The translations under genes were made by a program, and so were the position numbers. The notes under the pieces are model-generated. The model was given only the letters and a program-made list of their open reading frames with translations. It was not told the DNA's origin and searched no databases. A stretch of 64,000 nucleotides of DNA from positions 310,001 through 374,000 of the forward strand of contig NZ_JSFK01000001.1 in NCBI RefSeq assembly GCF_000783395.1, given 5' to 3'. Positions 1 through 9,244 of this stretch are shown here, piece after piece (position 1 is the first letter of the stretch; every line of letters starts with the position of its first letter). The DNA comes from Pseudomonas chlororaphis (GTDB lineage: Bacteria; Pseudomonadota; Gammaproteobacteria; Pseudomonadales; Pseudomonadaceae).

Positions 1-572
1 GCGATGGCCGCTTCGCGGCTGTCAGCAATCCTCAGATTGGGCGTGATGGCTTTCAACAGGGCCTGGGTTTGAGTGTCGGCGGACAGGCTTGGCGAATACA
101 GGCTGATGCTTTGCCAGTCACGCAACGATTTCACGTAGTGCAGATGCGCCTGTGCAACCTTGCCGCTGCCGATGATCGCCAGTCGCGTGGCATTCAACGG
201 CGCGAGGGCGTCGACTGCCACGGCGGTGGTCGCGGCGGTGCGTGCGGTGGTCAGTTCACCGGCATCACACAACAGCAACGGCTGACCGGTTTTCATCGAC
301 ATCAATAATGTCCATGCAGTGACCAGCGCACCCTGTTCGCGAACGATGTACGGCGAGGTTTTCACCCCGTATACGCCGTCCTCAGCCAGCACACCCAGAT
401 AATTGATGAAGTCGCCGGCACCTTGAGGAAATTCCACCCATTGCTGCGCCGGTTGCACGGCATTACCCGCCGCAAGATCTCGGAACAACTTGCGCAGGAT
501 TTGCGGCACATCGATGCGCGTCAACAGCTCGCGGGCCTGATGCTGGTCGATCATGTAAGGCGTACTGGACAT
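1..572 (-). CDS. Ornithine cyclodeaminase / mu-crystallin family dehydrogenase (3' part beyond window)
   Basis: The gene reads leftward from an ATG at 572 and runs off the window start, leaving about 190 N-terminal residues. The visible part has the substrate-side N-terminal half (VEFPQGAGDFINYLG near residue 46, VKTSPYI near 70) and then a Rossmann fold with a glycine-rich NAD(P)-binding loop (AIIGSGKVAQAHL near residue 133). The family covers ornithine cyclodeaminase, alanine dehydrogenase and anabolic arginine dehydrogenase (DauB). In P. aeruginosa a DauB-type gene lies beside rhlB, so DauB is a reasonable guess from context, but substrate cannot be fixed from half a protein. Confidence 0.85.
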   Translation of the reverse strand, partial: MSSTPYMIDQHQARELLTRIDVPQILRKLFRDLAAGNAVQPAQQWVEFPQGAGDFINYLGVLAEDGVYGVKTSPYIVREQGALVTAWTLLMSMKTGQPLLLCDAGELTTARTAATTAVAVDALAPLNATRLAIIGSGKVAQAHLHYVKSLRDWQSISLYSPSLSADTQTQALLKAITPNLRIADSREAAI

Positions 573-660
573 GTCAGGCTCCGGAGTCTGCATTCTAAAC
601 TAATTTGTCCATTATGGACTTTTAGTTGTCTCTCGCAAGCGTCCGATCAAATCCCGGGCG

Positions 661-691
661 AAAAAAAAGCGCAGTCCGTTGCCGGCTGCGC
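661..691 (-). terminator. Intrinsic terminator of rhlB
   Basis: Read on the minus strand, a GC-rich stem (GCGCAGCCG pairing with CGGCTGCGC, one bulged base, GCAA loop) is followed directly by eight T residues. It lies about 20 bases past the rhlB stop. Confidence 0.85.
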
Positions 692-709
692 CTCTCTTTT
701 AAACGTCGC

Positions 710-2188
710 TTACTGCGGACGCTTGCGCTCAACCGCACGCAACAGGTGCGTCGGCGGCGTTTCACAGCTGATCTTGCGACCGAGCTTCTCTTCGATGGAC
801 GGCAACTGATAGGAGTCGTCTTCACCGGCGAAGCTGATCGACACGCCATCGGCACCGGCGCGACCGGTCCGGCCAATGCGGTGCACATAGTCGTCCGGGA
901 CTTCCGGCAGGGTGAAGTTGATCACGTGGCTGATGCCGTCGATGTGAATGCCACGACCGGCCACATCGGTGGCGACGAGCACGCGAATCTTGCCTTCGCG
1001 GAAACCTTCGAGGGTCTTGATGCGTTTGTGTTGCGGCACGTCGCCGGACAACTGCGCAGCATTCACACCGTCGCGCACCAGACGCTCTTCGATACGACGC
1101 ACTTCGTCCTTGCGGTTGGCGAAGACCATCACCCGCTCCCAGCCATTATCGTTGACCAGGTTGTAGAGCAATTTGTACTTGTCAGCGCCGGCCACGGCGT
1201 AGATGTGCTGCTCGACGTTTTCGCTGGCGACGTTGGTGACTTCGATTTCGACGATGGACGGATCGGTCGTCCATTGCTTGGCCAGGTTCATCACGTCTTC
1301 GGTGAAGGTAGCGGAGAACAGCAGGGTCTGGCGCTCGGACTTCGGCGGGGTCTGGCGAATGATCTGCCGTACTTGCGGGATGAAACCCATGTCGAGCATG
1401 CGGTCGGCTTCGTCCAGCACCATCACTTCGACCATGTCCAGGTGCACGTCGCCACGCTGGTTGAAATCGAGCAGACGGCCCGGGGTCGCGACGAGGATGT
1501 CGCAGTGGCGCGCTTCGAGGTGCTTGAGTTGCTTGTCGAAGTCCATGCCGCCAACGAACGTCATGACGTTGAGGCCGGTGTACTTGGTCAGGTCGGCGGC
1601 ATCCTTGGCGATCTGCACCACCAGCTCACGGGTCGGCGCGATGATCAGCGCACGGGGTTCGCCCATGTAGCGTTCTTTCGGCGGCGGCGTTTGCAGCAGT
1701 TGGGTGATGATCGAGATCAGGAACGCGGCGGTTTTACCGGTGCCGGTCTGTGCGCGGCCAATGGCGTCTTTGCCGGCGAGGGTGAAACCCAGCACCTGCG
1801 CCTGGATCGGCGTGCAATAAGGAAAGCCCAGATCCTGAATGGCGTGCATCAGTTCTGGAGACAGCTTGAAATCGTGGAAGCGGGTTTTGCCTTCCTGTGG
1901 CTCGACGACGAAGTCTTCGAGTTTCCACGGAATAACCGGTGCCTTGGGCTTGGGTTCGCGGCGCGGTCTGGCCGGTTTCGGCGTTTCGCTGCGGGCAGGT
2001 TCGGCGGCGATGGGGGCGGCCGGTGCCGGTTGCGGTGCTTGTTTCGGTGCAGCTACGGGAGCGGGGCGGTCGGCCTGTGGCGCATCGTTGCGATGACCGG
2101 GGGCGTGCGACGGCGCACTGGGAACTGGCGCGAGCTGCTCAGCCTCGCTTTTACCGAACATTTTCTTGAGTGCTTTGAGCACGGTCAT
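710..2188 (-). CDS. rhlB: ATP-dependent RNA helicase RhlB (DEAD-box)
   Basis: A 492-residue DEAD-box RNA helicase; RhlB unwinds structured RNA for the RNA degradosome and for ribosome-related work. Motifs appear in order: Walker A AQTGTGKT (146-153), PTRELV (185-190), DEAD (259-262), SAT (292-294), [11 protein letters not shown] (405-415) and HRIGRTGR (436-443). Residues 1-85 are a Pro/Ala-rich, low-complexity extension ending in a basic stretch, longer than in E. coli RhlB; this is common in Pseudomonas and may serve RNA or partner binding. The start is the ATG at 2188, and the N-terminus [13 protein letters not shown] fits RhlB. A terminator follows. Some other DEAD-box paralogues share these motifs, so the name rests on the N-terminal extension and the neighbours. 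Confidence 0.92.
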   Translation of the reverse strand: MTVLKALKKMFGKSEAEQLAPVPSAPSHAPGHRNDAPQADRPAPVAAPKQAPQPAPAAPIAAEPARSETPKPARPRREPKPKAPVIPWKLEDFVVEPQEGKTRFHDFKLSPELMHAIQDLGFPYCTPIQAQVLGFTLAGKDAIGRAQTGTGKTAAFLISIITQLLQTPPPKERYMGEPRALIIAPTRELVVQIAKDAADLTKYTGLNVMTFVGGMDFDKQLKHLEARHCDILVATPGRLLDFNQRGDVHLDMVEVMVLDEADRMLDMGFIPQVRQIIRQTPPKSERQTLLFSATFTEDVMNLAKQWTTDPSIVEIEVTNVASENVEQHIYAVAGADKYKLLYNLVNDNGWERVMVFANRKDEVRRIEERLVRDGVNAAQLSGDVPQHKRIKTLEGFREGKIRVLVATDVAGRGIHIDGISHVINFTLPEVPDDYVHRIGRTGRAGADGVSISFAGEDDSYQLPSIEEKLGRKISCETPPTHLLRAVERKRPQ

Positions 2189-2285
2189 CTCATCAATTGG
2201 TTAAGGAATGTACGCCGGCCAGTGTAATGCAAGAAACGGGCGCGGCGTAGGGGGAGGGATCAAAGGGCGATTTTAATCTCGACGC

Positions 2286-3410
<1,125 letters not shown>

Positions 3411-4442
3411 ATGAAGATGTTGAAATCCACCCTGGCCATCGTGACTGCAGCAACAGTACTCGGTGTCAGCGGGTTCGCTCAGGCGGGTGCAACCCTGGAT
3501 GCAGTGCAGAAGAAAGGTTTCGTGCAGTGTGGCGTGAGCGACGGTCTGCCGGGCTTCTCGGTACCGGACGCGACCGGCAAGATCCTCGGGATCGACGCTG
3601 ACGTCTGCCGCGCTGTGGCCGCTGCCGTATTCGGCGACGCGACCAAGGTCAAATTCAGTCAGTTGAACGCCAAGGAGCGCTTCACCGCGCTGCAATCGGG
3701 CGAGATCGACATCCTGTCGCGCAACACCACCATGACCAGTTCGCGTGACGCGGGCATGGGCCTGAAATTCCCGGGCTTCATTACCTACTACGACGGCATC
3801 GGCTTCCTGGTGAACAACAAGCTGGGCGTGAAAAGTGCCAAAGAACTGGACGGTGCAACCATCTGCATCCAGGCCGGTACCACCACCGAGCTGAACGTTT
3901 CCGACTACTTCCGTGGCAACGGTTTGAAATACACCCCGATCACTTTCGACACCTCCGATGAAAGCGCCAAGTCGCTGGAATCCGGTCGTTGCGACGTGCT
4001 GACCTCCGACAAGTCCCAACTGTTCGCCCAGCGCTCCAAGCTGGCATCGCCGAAGGACTACGTGGTTCTGCCGGAAACCATTTCCAAAGAACCGCTGGGC
4101 CCGGTCGTACGTAATGGCGACGACGAGTGGCTGGCCATCGTCCGTTGGGTTGGCTACGCGCTGCTCAACACCGAAGAAGCCGGCATCACTTCGAAGAACG
4201 TCGAAGCTGAAGCCAAGTCGACCAAGAACCCGGACGTCGCCCGTATGCTCGGCGCTGACGGCGAGTACGGCAAAGACCTGAAACTGCCGAAGGACTGGGT
4301 GGTGCAGATCGTCAAACAAGTCGGCAACTACGGCGAGATCTTCGAGAAAAACCTCGGCAAGAGCACTCCGCTGGAGATCGACCGTGGTCTGAACGCCCTG
4401 TGGAACAACGGCGGCATTCAGTACGCACCACCAGTGCGCTAA
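3411..4442 (+). CDS. aapJ: General L-amino acid ABC transporter, periplasmic binding protein
   Basis: A 343-residue periplasmic solute-binding protein that captures amino acids (glutamate, aspartate and others in characterised Aap/Bzt systems) for AapQMP. A Sec signal peptide is clear: Lys at positions 2 and 5, a hydrophobic core, and AQA cleavage near residue 25. The mature protein shows family-3 features such as RNTTMTSSRD near 103-112 and the STLD/TSDESAKSLESGRCD region. The start is fixed by GGAGGT nine bases before the ATG. It is the first gene of aapJQMP; the hairpin after it probably makes the binding protein more abundant than the permeases. Confidence 0.93.
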   Translation: MKMLKSTLAIVTAATVLGVSGFAQAGATLDAVQKKGFVQCGVSDGLPGFSVPDATGKILGIDADVCRAVAAAVFGDATKVKFSQLNAKERFTALQSGEIDILSRNTTMTSSRDAGMGLKFPGFITYYDGIGFLVNNKLGVKSAKELDGATICIQAGTTTELNVSDYFRGNGLKYTPITFDTSDESAKSLESGRCDVLTSDKSQLFAQRSKLASPKDYVVLPETISKEPLGPVVRNGDDEWLAIVRWVGYALLNTEEAGITSKNVEAEAKSTKNPDVARMLGADGEYGKDLKLPKDWVVQIVKQVGNYGEIFEKNLGKSTPLEIDRGLNALWNNGGIQYAPPVR

Positions 4443-4449
4443 TGGTTCT

Positions 4450-4478
4450 ATCACCCGGCGGGCCAACCGCCGGGTGAT
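4450..4478 (+). terminator. aapJ-aapQ intergenic hairpin (partial terminator or mRNA stabiliser)
   Basis: A 12-bp perfect stem (ATCACCCGGCGG / CCGCCGGGTGAT) with a 5-base GCCAA loop starts eight bases after the aapJ stop. A T-rich but interrupted tail with TTTTTT at 4491-4496 follows. The position between binding-protein and permease genes is typical of a site giving differential expression. Confidence 0.75.
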
Positions 4479-4508
4479 GTTCTTGTTCCATTTTTTCCGG
4501 GGCACTTC

Positions 4509-5690
4509 ATGCAAAATTCAATCGGCGCACCAAAGCAGAGGCTCAGCCTCAGCGATCCACGAGTGCGTGCGTGGCTATTCCAGATCATCACCGTTGTGGC
4601 GGTGGTCTCGCTGGGCTGGTACTTGTTCGACAACACGCAAACCAACCTTCAGCACCGGGGCATTACCTCCGGTTTCGGCTTTCTGGAGCGCAGTGCCGGG
4701 TTCGGCATCGCTCAACACCTGATCGACTACACCGAAGCGGACAGCTATGCCCGCGTCTTTGTCATCGGCCTGCTCAACACCTTGTTGGTGACCGTCATCG
4801 GCGTGGTTCTGGCGACGATCCTCGGTTTCATCATCGGTGTCGCGCGGCTGTCGCAGAACTGGATCATCAGCAAACTGGCGACCGTGTATGTGGAAGTGTT
4901 TCGCAACATTCCGCCGCTGCTGCAAATCCTGTTCTGGTACTTCGCGGTGTTCCTGACCATGCCGGGGCCGCGCAACAGCCACAACTTCGGCGACACCTTC
5001 TTCGTCAGCAGCCGTGGCCTGAACATGCCGGCCGCGCTGGCGGCTGATGGTTTCTGGGCGTTCGTGAGCAGCATCGTGGTGGCCATCGTCGGCATCGTGC
5101 TGATGACCCGCTGGGCCAACAAACGCTTTGAAGAAACCGGCGTGCCGTTCCACAAGTTCTGGGTCGGTCTGGCGATTCTGCTGGTGATCCCGACCTTGTG
5201 CGCATTGATCTTCGGCGCACCGCTGCACTGGGAAATGCCCGAACTCAAAGGCTTCAACTTTGTTGGCGGCTGGGTGCTGATCCCGGAACTGCTCGCGTTG
5301 ACCCTGGCCCTGACCGTGTACACCGCGGCGTTTATCGCCGAGATCGTGCGTTCCGGGATCAAGTCGGTCAGCCACGGCCAGACCGAAGCGGCGCGTTCGC
5401 TCGGCCTGCGCAACGGCCCGACCCTGCGCAAGGTGATCATTCCGCAAGCCCTGCGCGTGATCATTCCGCCGTTGACCAGTCAATACCTCAACCTGGCGAA
5501 GAACTCCTCGCTGGCAGCCGGTATCGGTTACCCGGAAATGGTGTCGCTGTTTGCCGGCACGGTGCTCAACCAGACCGGTCAGGCGATCGAGGTGATTGCC
5601 ATCACCATGAGCGTGTACCTGGCGATCAGTATCAGCATTTCCCTGCTGATGAACTGGTACAACAAGCGCATTGCGCTGATCGAGCGGTAA
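4509..5690 (+). CDS. aapQ: Amino acid ABC transporter permease AapQ
   Basis: A 393-residue inner-membrane permease of the HisM/GlnP group. A long N-terminal part (about 90 residues with one membrane segment) precedes the transmembrane core. The cytoplasmic EAA loop that touches the ATPase is visible near the C-terminus (EAARSLGLRNGPTLRKVIIP). The insert between membrane segments around residues 150-250 is typical of AapQ/BztB rather than of short GlnP-type permeases. It pairs with AapM to form the heterodimeric channel. Ten bases separate its stop from aapM. Confidence 0.92.
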   Translation: MQNSIGAPKQRLSLSDPRVRAWLFQIITVVAVVSLGWYLFDNTQTNLQHRGITSGFGFLERSAGFGIAQHLIDYTEADSYARVFVIGLLNTLLVTVIGVVLATILGFIIGVARLSQNWIISKLATVYVEVFRNIPPLLQILFWYFAVFLTMPGPRNSHNFGDTFFVSSRGLNMPAALAADGFWAFVSSIVVAIVGIVLMTRWANKRFEETGVPFHKFWVGLAILLVIPTLCALIFGAPLHWEMPELKGFNFVGGWVLIPELLALTLALTVYTAAFIAEIVRSGIKSVSHGQTEAARSLGLRNGPTLRKVIIPQALRVIIPPLTSQYLNLAKNSSLAAGIGYPEMVSLFAGTVLNQTGQAIEVIAITMSVYLAISISISLLMNWYNKRIALIER

Positions 5691-5700
5691 GGAAAAGCGC

Positions 5701-6795
5701 ATGAGTACTCATACTTTCAAACCCGACATGCCCCCACCGAACAGCAGCATCGGCGTGGTGGCGTGGATGCGCGCGAACATGTTCTCCAGCTGGCTCAACA
5801 CCCTGCTGACCCTGTTTGCGTTCTACCTGATTTATCTCGTGGTGCCGCCGATCCTCAGCTGGGCGATTGTCGATGCCAACTGGGTCGGCACCACCCGCGC
5901 CGACTGCACCAAGGAGGGCGCCTGCTGGGTGTTCATTCAGCAGCGTTTCGGCCAGTTCATGTACGGCTACTACCCGACGGAACTGCGCTGGCGCGTGGAC
6001 CTGACCGTGTGGCTGGCGGTGATCGGGGCGGCGCCATTGTTCATCTCGCGTGTGCCGCGTAAAGCGATCTACGGGCTGAGCTTTCTGGTGCTGTACCCGA
6101 TCATTGCCTTCACCCTGCTGCACGGTGGTTTCGGTCTGACCCCGGTGGCAACCAGCCAGTGGGGCGGCCTGATGCTGACCCTGGTCATCGCCACTGTCGG
6201 TATTGCCGGTGCTTTGCCGCTGGGGATTGTGCTGGCGTTGGGTCGTCGCTCGAACATGCCGGCAATTCGTGTGGTCTGCGTGACCTTCATCGAGTTCTGG
6301 CGCGGCGTGCCGTTGATTACCGTGCTGTTCATGTCTTCGGTGATGCTGCCGCTGTTCCTGCCGGAAGGCATGAACTTCGACAAGCTGCTGCGGGCGCTGA
6401 TCGGCGTGATCCTGTTCCAGTCGGCGTACGTCGCCGAAGTGGTGCGCGGCGGTCTGCAAGCGATCCCCAAAGGTCAGTACGAAGCGGCTGCAGCGATGGG
6501 CCTCGGTTACTGGCGTTCGATGGGCCTGGTGATTCTGCCGCAAGCCCTGAAGCTGGTGATCCCCGGCATCGTCAACACCTTCATTGCGCTGTTCAAGGAC
6601 ACCAGTCTGGTGATCATCATCGGCCTGTTTGACCTGCTCAACAGCGTCAAGCAAGCCGCTGCCGATCCGAAATGGCTGGGCATGGCCACCGAAGGCTACG
6701 TGTTCGCCGCCCTGGTGTTCTGGATTTTCTGTTTTGGTATGTCGCGCTATTCCATGCATCTGGAACGCAAGCTCGACACTGGCCACAAGCGTTAG
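5701..6795 (+). CDS. aapM: Amino acid ABC transporter permease AapM
   Basis: A 364-residue second permease of the Aap system, with several hydrophobic spans and an EAA loop (YEAAAAMGLGYWRSMGLVIL) before the last two membrane segments. The N-terminal ~150 residues, with a cysteine-containing periplasmic loop (RADCTKEGACW), are the extension seen in AapM/BztC. It is co-directional with aapQ (10-base gap) and aapP (11-base gap), so the three are surely translated from one message. Confidence 0.92.
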   Translation: MSTHTFKPDMPPPNSSIGVVAWMRANMFSSWLNTLLTLFAFYLIYLVVPPILSWAIVDANWVGTTRADCTKEGACWVFIQQRFGQFMYGYYPTELRWRVDLTVWLAVIGAAPLFISRVPRKAIYGLSFLVLYPIIAFTLLHGGFGLTPVATSQWGGLMLTLVIATVGIAGALPLGIVLALGRRSNMPAIRVVCVTFIEFWRGVPLITVLFMSSVMLPLFLPEGMNFDKLLRALIGVILFQSAYVAEVVRGGLQAIPKGQYEAAAAMGLGYWRSMGLVILPQALKLVIPGIVNTFIALFKDTSLVIIIGLFDLLNSVKQAAADPKWLGMATEGYVFAALVFWIFCFGMSRYSMHLERKLDTGHKR

Positions 6796-6806
6796 GAGTT
6801 CTGTAA

Positions 6807-7571
6807 ATGAGTGAAGCAATCAAAAAGCCTGCAGGTCCTGAAGGCATTATTCAGATGCAGGGCGTCAACAAGTGGTACGGCCAGTTCCACGTGCTCAAAG
6901 ACATCAACCTCAACGTCAAACAGGGCGAGCGGATCGTCCTGTGCGGGCCGTCGGGTTCCGGCAAGTCGACAACGATTCGCTGCCTCAATCGTCTGGAGGA
7001 ACACCAGCAGGGCCGCATCGTCGTCGACGGCGTGGAACTGACCAACGACCTCAAGCAGATCGAAGCGATCCGCCGCGAAGTTGGTATGGTGTTCCAGCAT
7101 TTCAACCTGTTCCCGCACCTGACCATTTTGCAGAACTGCACACTGGCACCGATGTGGGTGCGCAAAATGCCCAAGCGCAAGGCCGAGGAAATCGCCATGC
7201 ATTATCTGGAACGCGTACGCATTCCGGAGCAGGCGCACAAGTTTCCGGGGCAACTGTCCGGCGGTCAGCAACAGCGTGTGGCGATCGCCCGCGCGCTGTG
7301 CATGAAACCGAAAATCATGCTGTTCGACGAACCGACGTCGGCCCTCGATCCGGAAATGGTCAAAGAGGTGCTCGACACCATGATCGGTCTGGCGGAAGAC
7401 GGCATGACCATGCTCTGCGTAACCCACGAAATGGGCTTTGCCCGCACCGTGGCCAACCGTGTGATCTTCATGGACAAAGGCGAAATCGTTGAGCAGGCGG
7501 CGCCGAATGACTTCTTCGATAATCCGCAGAATGAGCGGACGAAGTTGTTCTTGAGTCAGATTTTGCATTGA
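6807..7571 (+). CDS. aapP: Amino acid ABC transporter ATP-binding protein AapP
   Basis: A 254-residue cytoplasmic ABC ATPase powering AapQM. Walker [10 protein letters not shown] is at 47-55, the Q-loop at FQHFNLFPH (97-104), the signature LSGGQQQR at 150-157 and Walker B with the D-loop ([11 protein letters not shown]) at 171-181; the switch histidine lies in VTHEMGF. The length matches HisP/GlnQ-type polar amino-acid ATPases. It is the last gene of the operon, followed 20 bases later by a clear terminator. Confidence 0.95.
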   Translation: MSEAIKKPAGPEGIIQMQGVNKWYGQFHVLKDINLNVKQGERIVLCGPSGSGKSTTIRCLNRLEEHQQGRIVVDGVELTNDLKQIEAIRREVGMVFQHFNLFPHLTILQNCTLAPMWVRKMPKRKAEEIAMHYLERVRIPEQAHKFPGQLSGGQQQRVAIARALCMKPKIMLFDEPTSALDPEMVKEVLDTMIGLAEDGMTMLCVTHEMGFARTVANRVIFMDKGEIVEQAAPNDFFDNPQNERTKLFLSQILH

Positions 7572-7590
7572 TGGTTTGTGTGTAAAAACG

Positions 7591-7619
7591 AACCCGGCAT
7601 TGTGCCGGGTTTGTTTTTT
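7591..7619 (+). terminator. Terminator of aapJQMP
   Basis: AACCCGGCA pairs with TGCCGGGTT across a TTG loop and runs into TGTTTTTT. It also separates the operon from the convergent mqsRA pair. Confidence 0.9.
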
Positions 7620-7624
7620 ATGGG

Positions 7625-8110
7625 TCAGGAGGCGGTGAGAGGTTCTTGTTCTTTGTGCTCAGTGAACTTGAAAGCGCCTCTCAAATCAGCCCCTTCGGCC
7701 AAGACTCTCGCGTCGGCAAGCAAGTGTGGATAGCGATCCAGCAGACGCATGAGCAGCATCAATGCTTTCGGCGGAAGTACCTCGCCGCGTTCGTATCGTG
7801 AAAATGCGTTGTGCCCGCCCCCTGAAAGCAATTGCACCGTTTCCTTTTGCGTCAGGTGCAGTTTGCGACGGATCTTTTTCATTTCGTCACCTACCATTTT
7901 TCTACAGGCGATAACGAGTTCATCGCATGCGTCGGAATACCGCTGCCCGCACTCATCGTCCAATTCGACCTCACCGCACTTCTGGCACTCCCAGCCCGAC
8001 AAATCGTCGATCCGACGCTCCATTCCCTTGGCGCTCAGGGTTTCGCCTCGACCCTTGAAATGCACCATGCCTTCCGGAGCGCCGCAACTAACACACTGCT
8101 GCGTATTCAT
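7625..8110 (-). CDS. mqsA: MqsA-like antitoxin (zinc-finger and XRE helix-turn-helix)
   Basis: A 161-residue antitoxin partner of MqsR. Two CxxC pairs (CVSC near residue 6, CQKC near 42) form the YgiT-type zinc domain that binds the toxin. An XRE-type helix-turn-helix follows (HLTQKETVQLLSGG ... FSRYERGEVLPP), which binds the operon's palindrome. The start at 8110 is chosen because AGGAGAA lies just upstream and the ATG overlaps the mqsR stop by four bases; a longer reading to 8218 lacks a ribosome site. The protein is about 30 residues longer than E. coli MqsA, the extra being a C-terminal tail rich in charged residues. Confidence 0.9.
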   Translation of the reverse strand: MNTQQCVSCGAPEGMVHFKGRGETLSAKGMERRIDDLSGWECQKCGEVELDDECGQRYSDACDELVIACRKMVGDEMKKIRRKLHLTQKETVQLLSGGGHNAFSRYERGEVLPPKALMLLMRLLDRYPHLLADARVLAEGADLRGAFKFTEHKEQEPLTAS

Positions 8111-8418
8111 GAATGGTTCTCCTTGAAAGAGATCACGGGTGGGCGCCTGTCGTAGTGATATGACACCTTGATGTAAATCTCCAAACCATGTGATTGGATG
8201 TGATAGACGTCTTGCCAAATACGGTGATCGTCATAAGTCGTCATCGATTTGTACAACATGCCGCGCTGCAGCTTGAGAACGATTTCTTGCATCTCTTCGA
8301 GAGTGAGTTTGAGTGCAGTGCCCGTTTTTCTTGCTGTGTGCGTGAAAGCCCTCCAGCCAAGTCGCCTGACATCCGCCTTGATCACCGCCAAGTCGTAATG
8401 GGGTGTGTTCTTTTCCAT
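8107..8418 (-). CDS. mqsR: MqsR-like mRNA interferase toxin
   Basis: A 103-residue RelE-fold ribonuclease toxin. Known MqsR cuts free mRNA at GC-containing triplets, causing growth arrest, and is neutralised by MqsA. The family hallmark YKSMTTYDDHRIWQDVY is at 56-72 and carries the equivalents of catalytic Lys56 and Gln68 of the E. coli protein; the C-terminal VISFKEN supplies the terminal Lys. The N-terminus MEKNTPHYDL also matches. As in E. coli, the toxin gene precedes the antitoxin, with a 4-base overlap. Function is inferred from the family. Confidence 0.93.
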   Translation of the reverse strand: MEKNTPHYDLAVIKADVRRLGWRAFTHTARKTGTALKLTLEEMQEIVLKLQRGMLYKSMTTYDDHRIWQDVYHIQSHGLEIYIKVSYHYDRRPPVISFKENHS

Positions 8419-8441
8419 AAGAAACCAAAACCCTGTCCCTG

Positions 8442-8464
8442 AAATTACCCTTAAAGGGTAATTT
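8442..8464. promoter_or_regulatory. Palindromic operator of mqsRA
   Basis: A 23-base perfect palindrome (AAATTACCCTT, central A, AAGGGTAATTT) lies 24 bases upstream of the mqsR ATG. Its ACCCT-N3-AGGGT core resembles the ACCT-N3-AGGT sites bound by E. coli MqsA. It is the likely autorepression site. Confidence 0.75.
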
Positions 8465-8551
8465 TGACCAATCGAAAATACCGCTTCATGTGTCTCCGAT
8501 TGACCGTAGGTGGTTGCTGTCCTACACGGGTCTGACTAACATGTCAGAAAA

Positions 8552-8572
8552 TTCATCCTATGATTGGATGAA
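8552..8572. promoter_or_regulatory. Inverted repeat at the start of the GntR-family gene (candidate autoregulatory operator)
   Basis: TTCATCC and GGATGAA, seven bases each, flank a 7-base spacer 13 bases before the chosen start. A second inverted repeat, TCTGAC ... GTCAGA (8531-8548), lies just upstream. Size and place suit a GntR/FCD dimer. Confidence 0.5.
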
Positions 8573-8584
8573 AGGACGAATCCT

Positions 8585-9244
8585 ATGTCAGACATTTCTC
8601 CACTCATTAAGCGATCTTTGGTCGATCAGGCCTTGGATCAGCTTCGTCAGCGCATCAACAGCGGTGCCTGGCAGGTCGGCGAGCGTTTGCCGACCGAACC
8701 CGAGCTCTGTGCCGAACTGGGCATCAGCCGCAACACCGTGCGCGAAGCCATGCGCGTATTGGCGTTTTCCGGGCTGATCGAGATTCGTCAGGGCGACGGC
8801 AGTTACCTGCGCGCAGTGGTCGATCCGATGGATACCCTGAAAGCGCTGTCGCAATGCTCGCTGGAACAGGCACGGGAAACCCGCCACATCCTCGAAGTCG
8901 AGGCCATCGGCCTGGCGGCGTTACGTCGTACCGAAGAAGACCTCGTCGCATTGCGCGAGGCGCTCGGCACCAGCGGCAGCCACTACCACGGCGATCTCGA
9001 CACCTATATCGCCTGCGATCTGGTGTTCCATCGGCGTCTGGTCGACGCCGCGCACAACCCGACCCTCAGCGAGTTGTATCGCTATTTCTCCAGCATCGTC
9101 GGCGCGCAATTGCGCCAGACCCTGAACATCGTCCCGCGCCGTCAGGAAGTGTTCGACCTGCACATCGAGTTGCTCGATGCGGTCGAGCAACGCGACCCGG
9201 AACGGGCCAAAGCCTTATCGAGGCAGTTGATCAATGAACCTTGA
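8585..9244 (+). CDS. FadR/GntR-family transcriptional regulator (FCD domain)
   Basis: A 219-residue regulator. The N-terminal winged helix (residues ~8-75) holds the GntR pattern: LPTEPELCAELGISRNTVREA followed by a wing (IEIRQGDGSYLRAV). The C-terminal all-helical FCD ligand domain includes His/Asp positions typical of metal-assisted acid binding (YIACDLVFHRRLVDAAHNP). The start at 8585 is preferred over 8564 because AAAGGA sits upstream at proper spacing. The last codons overlap the downstream MFS gene by 11 bases, so it probably controls that exporter; the ligand is unknown. Confidence 0.88.
   Translation: MSDISPLIKRSLVDQALDQLRQRINSGAWQVGERLPTEPELCAELGISRNTVREAMRVLAFSGLIEIRQGDGSYLRAVVDPMDTLKALSQCSLEQARETRHILEVEAIGLAALRRTEEDLVALREALGTSGSHYHGDLDTYIACDLVFHRRLVDAAHNPTLSELYRYFSSIVGAQLRQTLNIVPRRQEVFDLHIELLDAVEQRDPERAKALSRQLINEP

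Noticed and set aside
626..2227. 533-codon plus-strand frame over rhlB
   Set aside because: Antisense shadow of rhlB; the opposite frame carries all DEAD-box motifs.
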